Assembly (NCBI GenBank): GCA_002953655.1 | Contig: CP025839.1 | Location: 124,001 to 188,000, forward strand | DNA from: Latilactobacillus sakei | GTDB taxonomy: Bacteria; Bacillota; Bacilli; Lactobacillales; Lactobacillaceae | Direction of reading: 5' to 3' | DNA: 64,000 nt | In this document: one piece after another, positions 63,883 to 64,000 of the stretch | How positions within the stretch are numbered: position 1 is the first letter of the stretch | Layout: every line of letters begins with the position of its first letter | The notes under the pieces: generated by a model | The model's database searches: none | The model's input: the letters and a program-made list of their open reading frames with translations, nothing else | Told to the model about the DNA's origin: nothing | Translations under genes and position numbers: made by a program

Positions 63883-64000
63883 ATGAATGATAATAAATTA
63901 ACCATCGATGCAGATCAATTTGCAGCAGCCATTATCGCCGGAAATCCGAAGCAAACAAACGAAGACAACAAGGTTTATATTAAACGTCAATTGACGTTAT
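63883..64000 (+). CDS. Start of an unidentified gene (partial)
   Basis: Reads MNDNKLTIDADQFAAAIIAG and continues to the window end. GAAAGAGG ribosome binding site about 9 bases upstream. No family recognised from 39 residues. Confidence 0.7.
   Translation, partial: MNDNKLTIDADQFAAAIIAGNPKQTNEDNKVYIKRQLTL

Noticed and set aside
1-64000. CRISPR array, tRNA, rRNA, insertion sequence or prophage
   Set aside because: No regularly spaced repeats, tRNA cloverleaf, transposase or phage structural genes were recognised anywhere in the window.

Overview
This window looks like a chromosomal segment from a low-GC lactic acid bacterium of the family Lactobacillaceae, most probably the Latilactobacillus sakei/curvatus group. 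That is an inference from gene content: a haem catalase, WxL/DUF916 cell-surface clusters, an AmaP/Asp23 envelope-stress operon, a proline iminopeptidase, a C69 dipeptidase, and TTG/GTG starts behind strong ribosome binding sites. No tRNA, rRNA, CRISPR array, insertion sequence or prophage gene was recognised.

Layout. 1-12.3 kb is mostly core genome: a LacI-type regulator tail, histidine phosphatase, MarR regulator, proline iminopeptidase, CPA2 antiporter, a CrcB pair, HelD, CoaA, GuaA with a long rod-shaped leader hairpin, and an MFS-like protein. 12.3-19.3 kb is a small defence-like island. It holds a SIR2 NADase gene whose two ORFs read as one ~1174-aa DSR-like protein broken by a single missing base, facing a NUDIX hydrolase plus a PLD-nuclease/helicase/DUF3427 protein. 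19.4-36 kb is accessory metabolism: an esterase with a PadR regulator, a TauE exporter, a GntR/ManD-like/PTS sugar locus, a frameshifted TDT transporter, a cysteine-catabolism module (YheO-type regulator, permease, desulfidase), a decayed ArsR/epimerase pair, a two-domain GT8 glycosyltransferase, a tyrosine phosphatase and an SDR. 36-38 kb is the GlsB-AmaP-DUF2273-Asp23-Asp23 stress operon, followed by convergent catalase.

40.2-58.9 kb is the most distinctive part: two paralogous WxL surface-complex clusters. Each contains a large WxL adhesin, two DUF916/DUF3324 membrane-anchored proteins, a 51-aa membrane protein, a short WxL protein and a MarR regulator, in that order. The large adhesins share their first ~170 and last ~280 residues but differ in between (a lectin-like domain in one, a different fold in the other). 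Between the clusters lie a secreted alpha/beta hydrolase and a divergent Mga-like regulator next to repeated operator-like sites. Both clusters carry a two-hairpin RNA element with compensatory base changes just before the short WxL gene. 58.9-64 kb returns to housekeeping genes: a C69 dipeptidase, a Mn/Zn ABC transporter behind an MntR/DtxR-like box, an isochorismatase and the start of an unidentified gene.

Three genes (SIR2, TDT transporter, epimerase remnant) carry single-base indels in homopolymer runs. These may be real decay, slippage or sequencing error, and the raw data should be checked.
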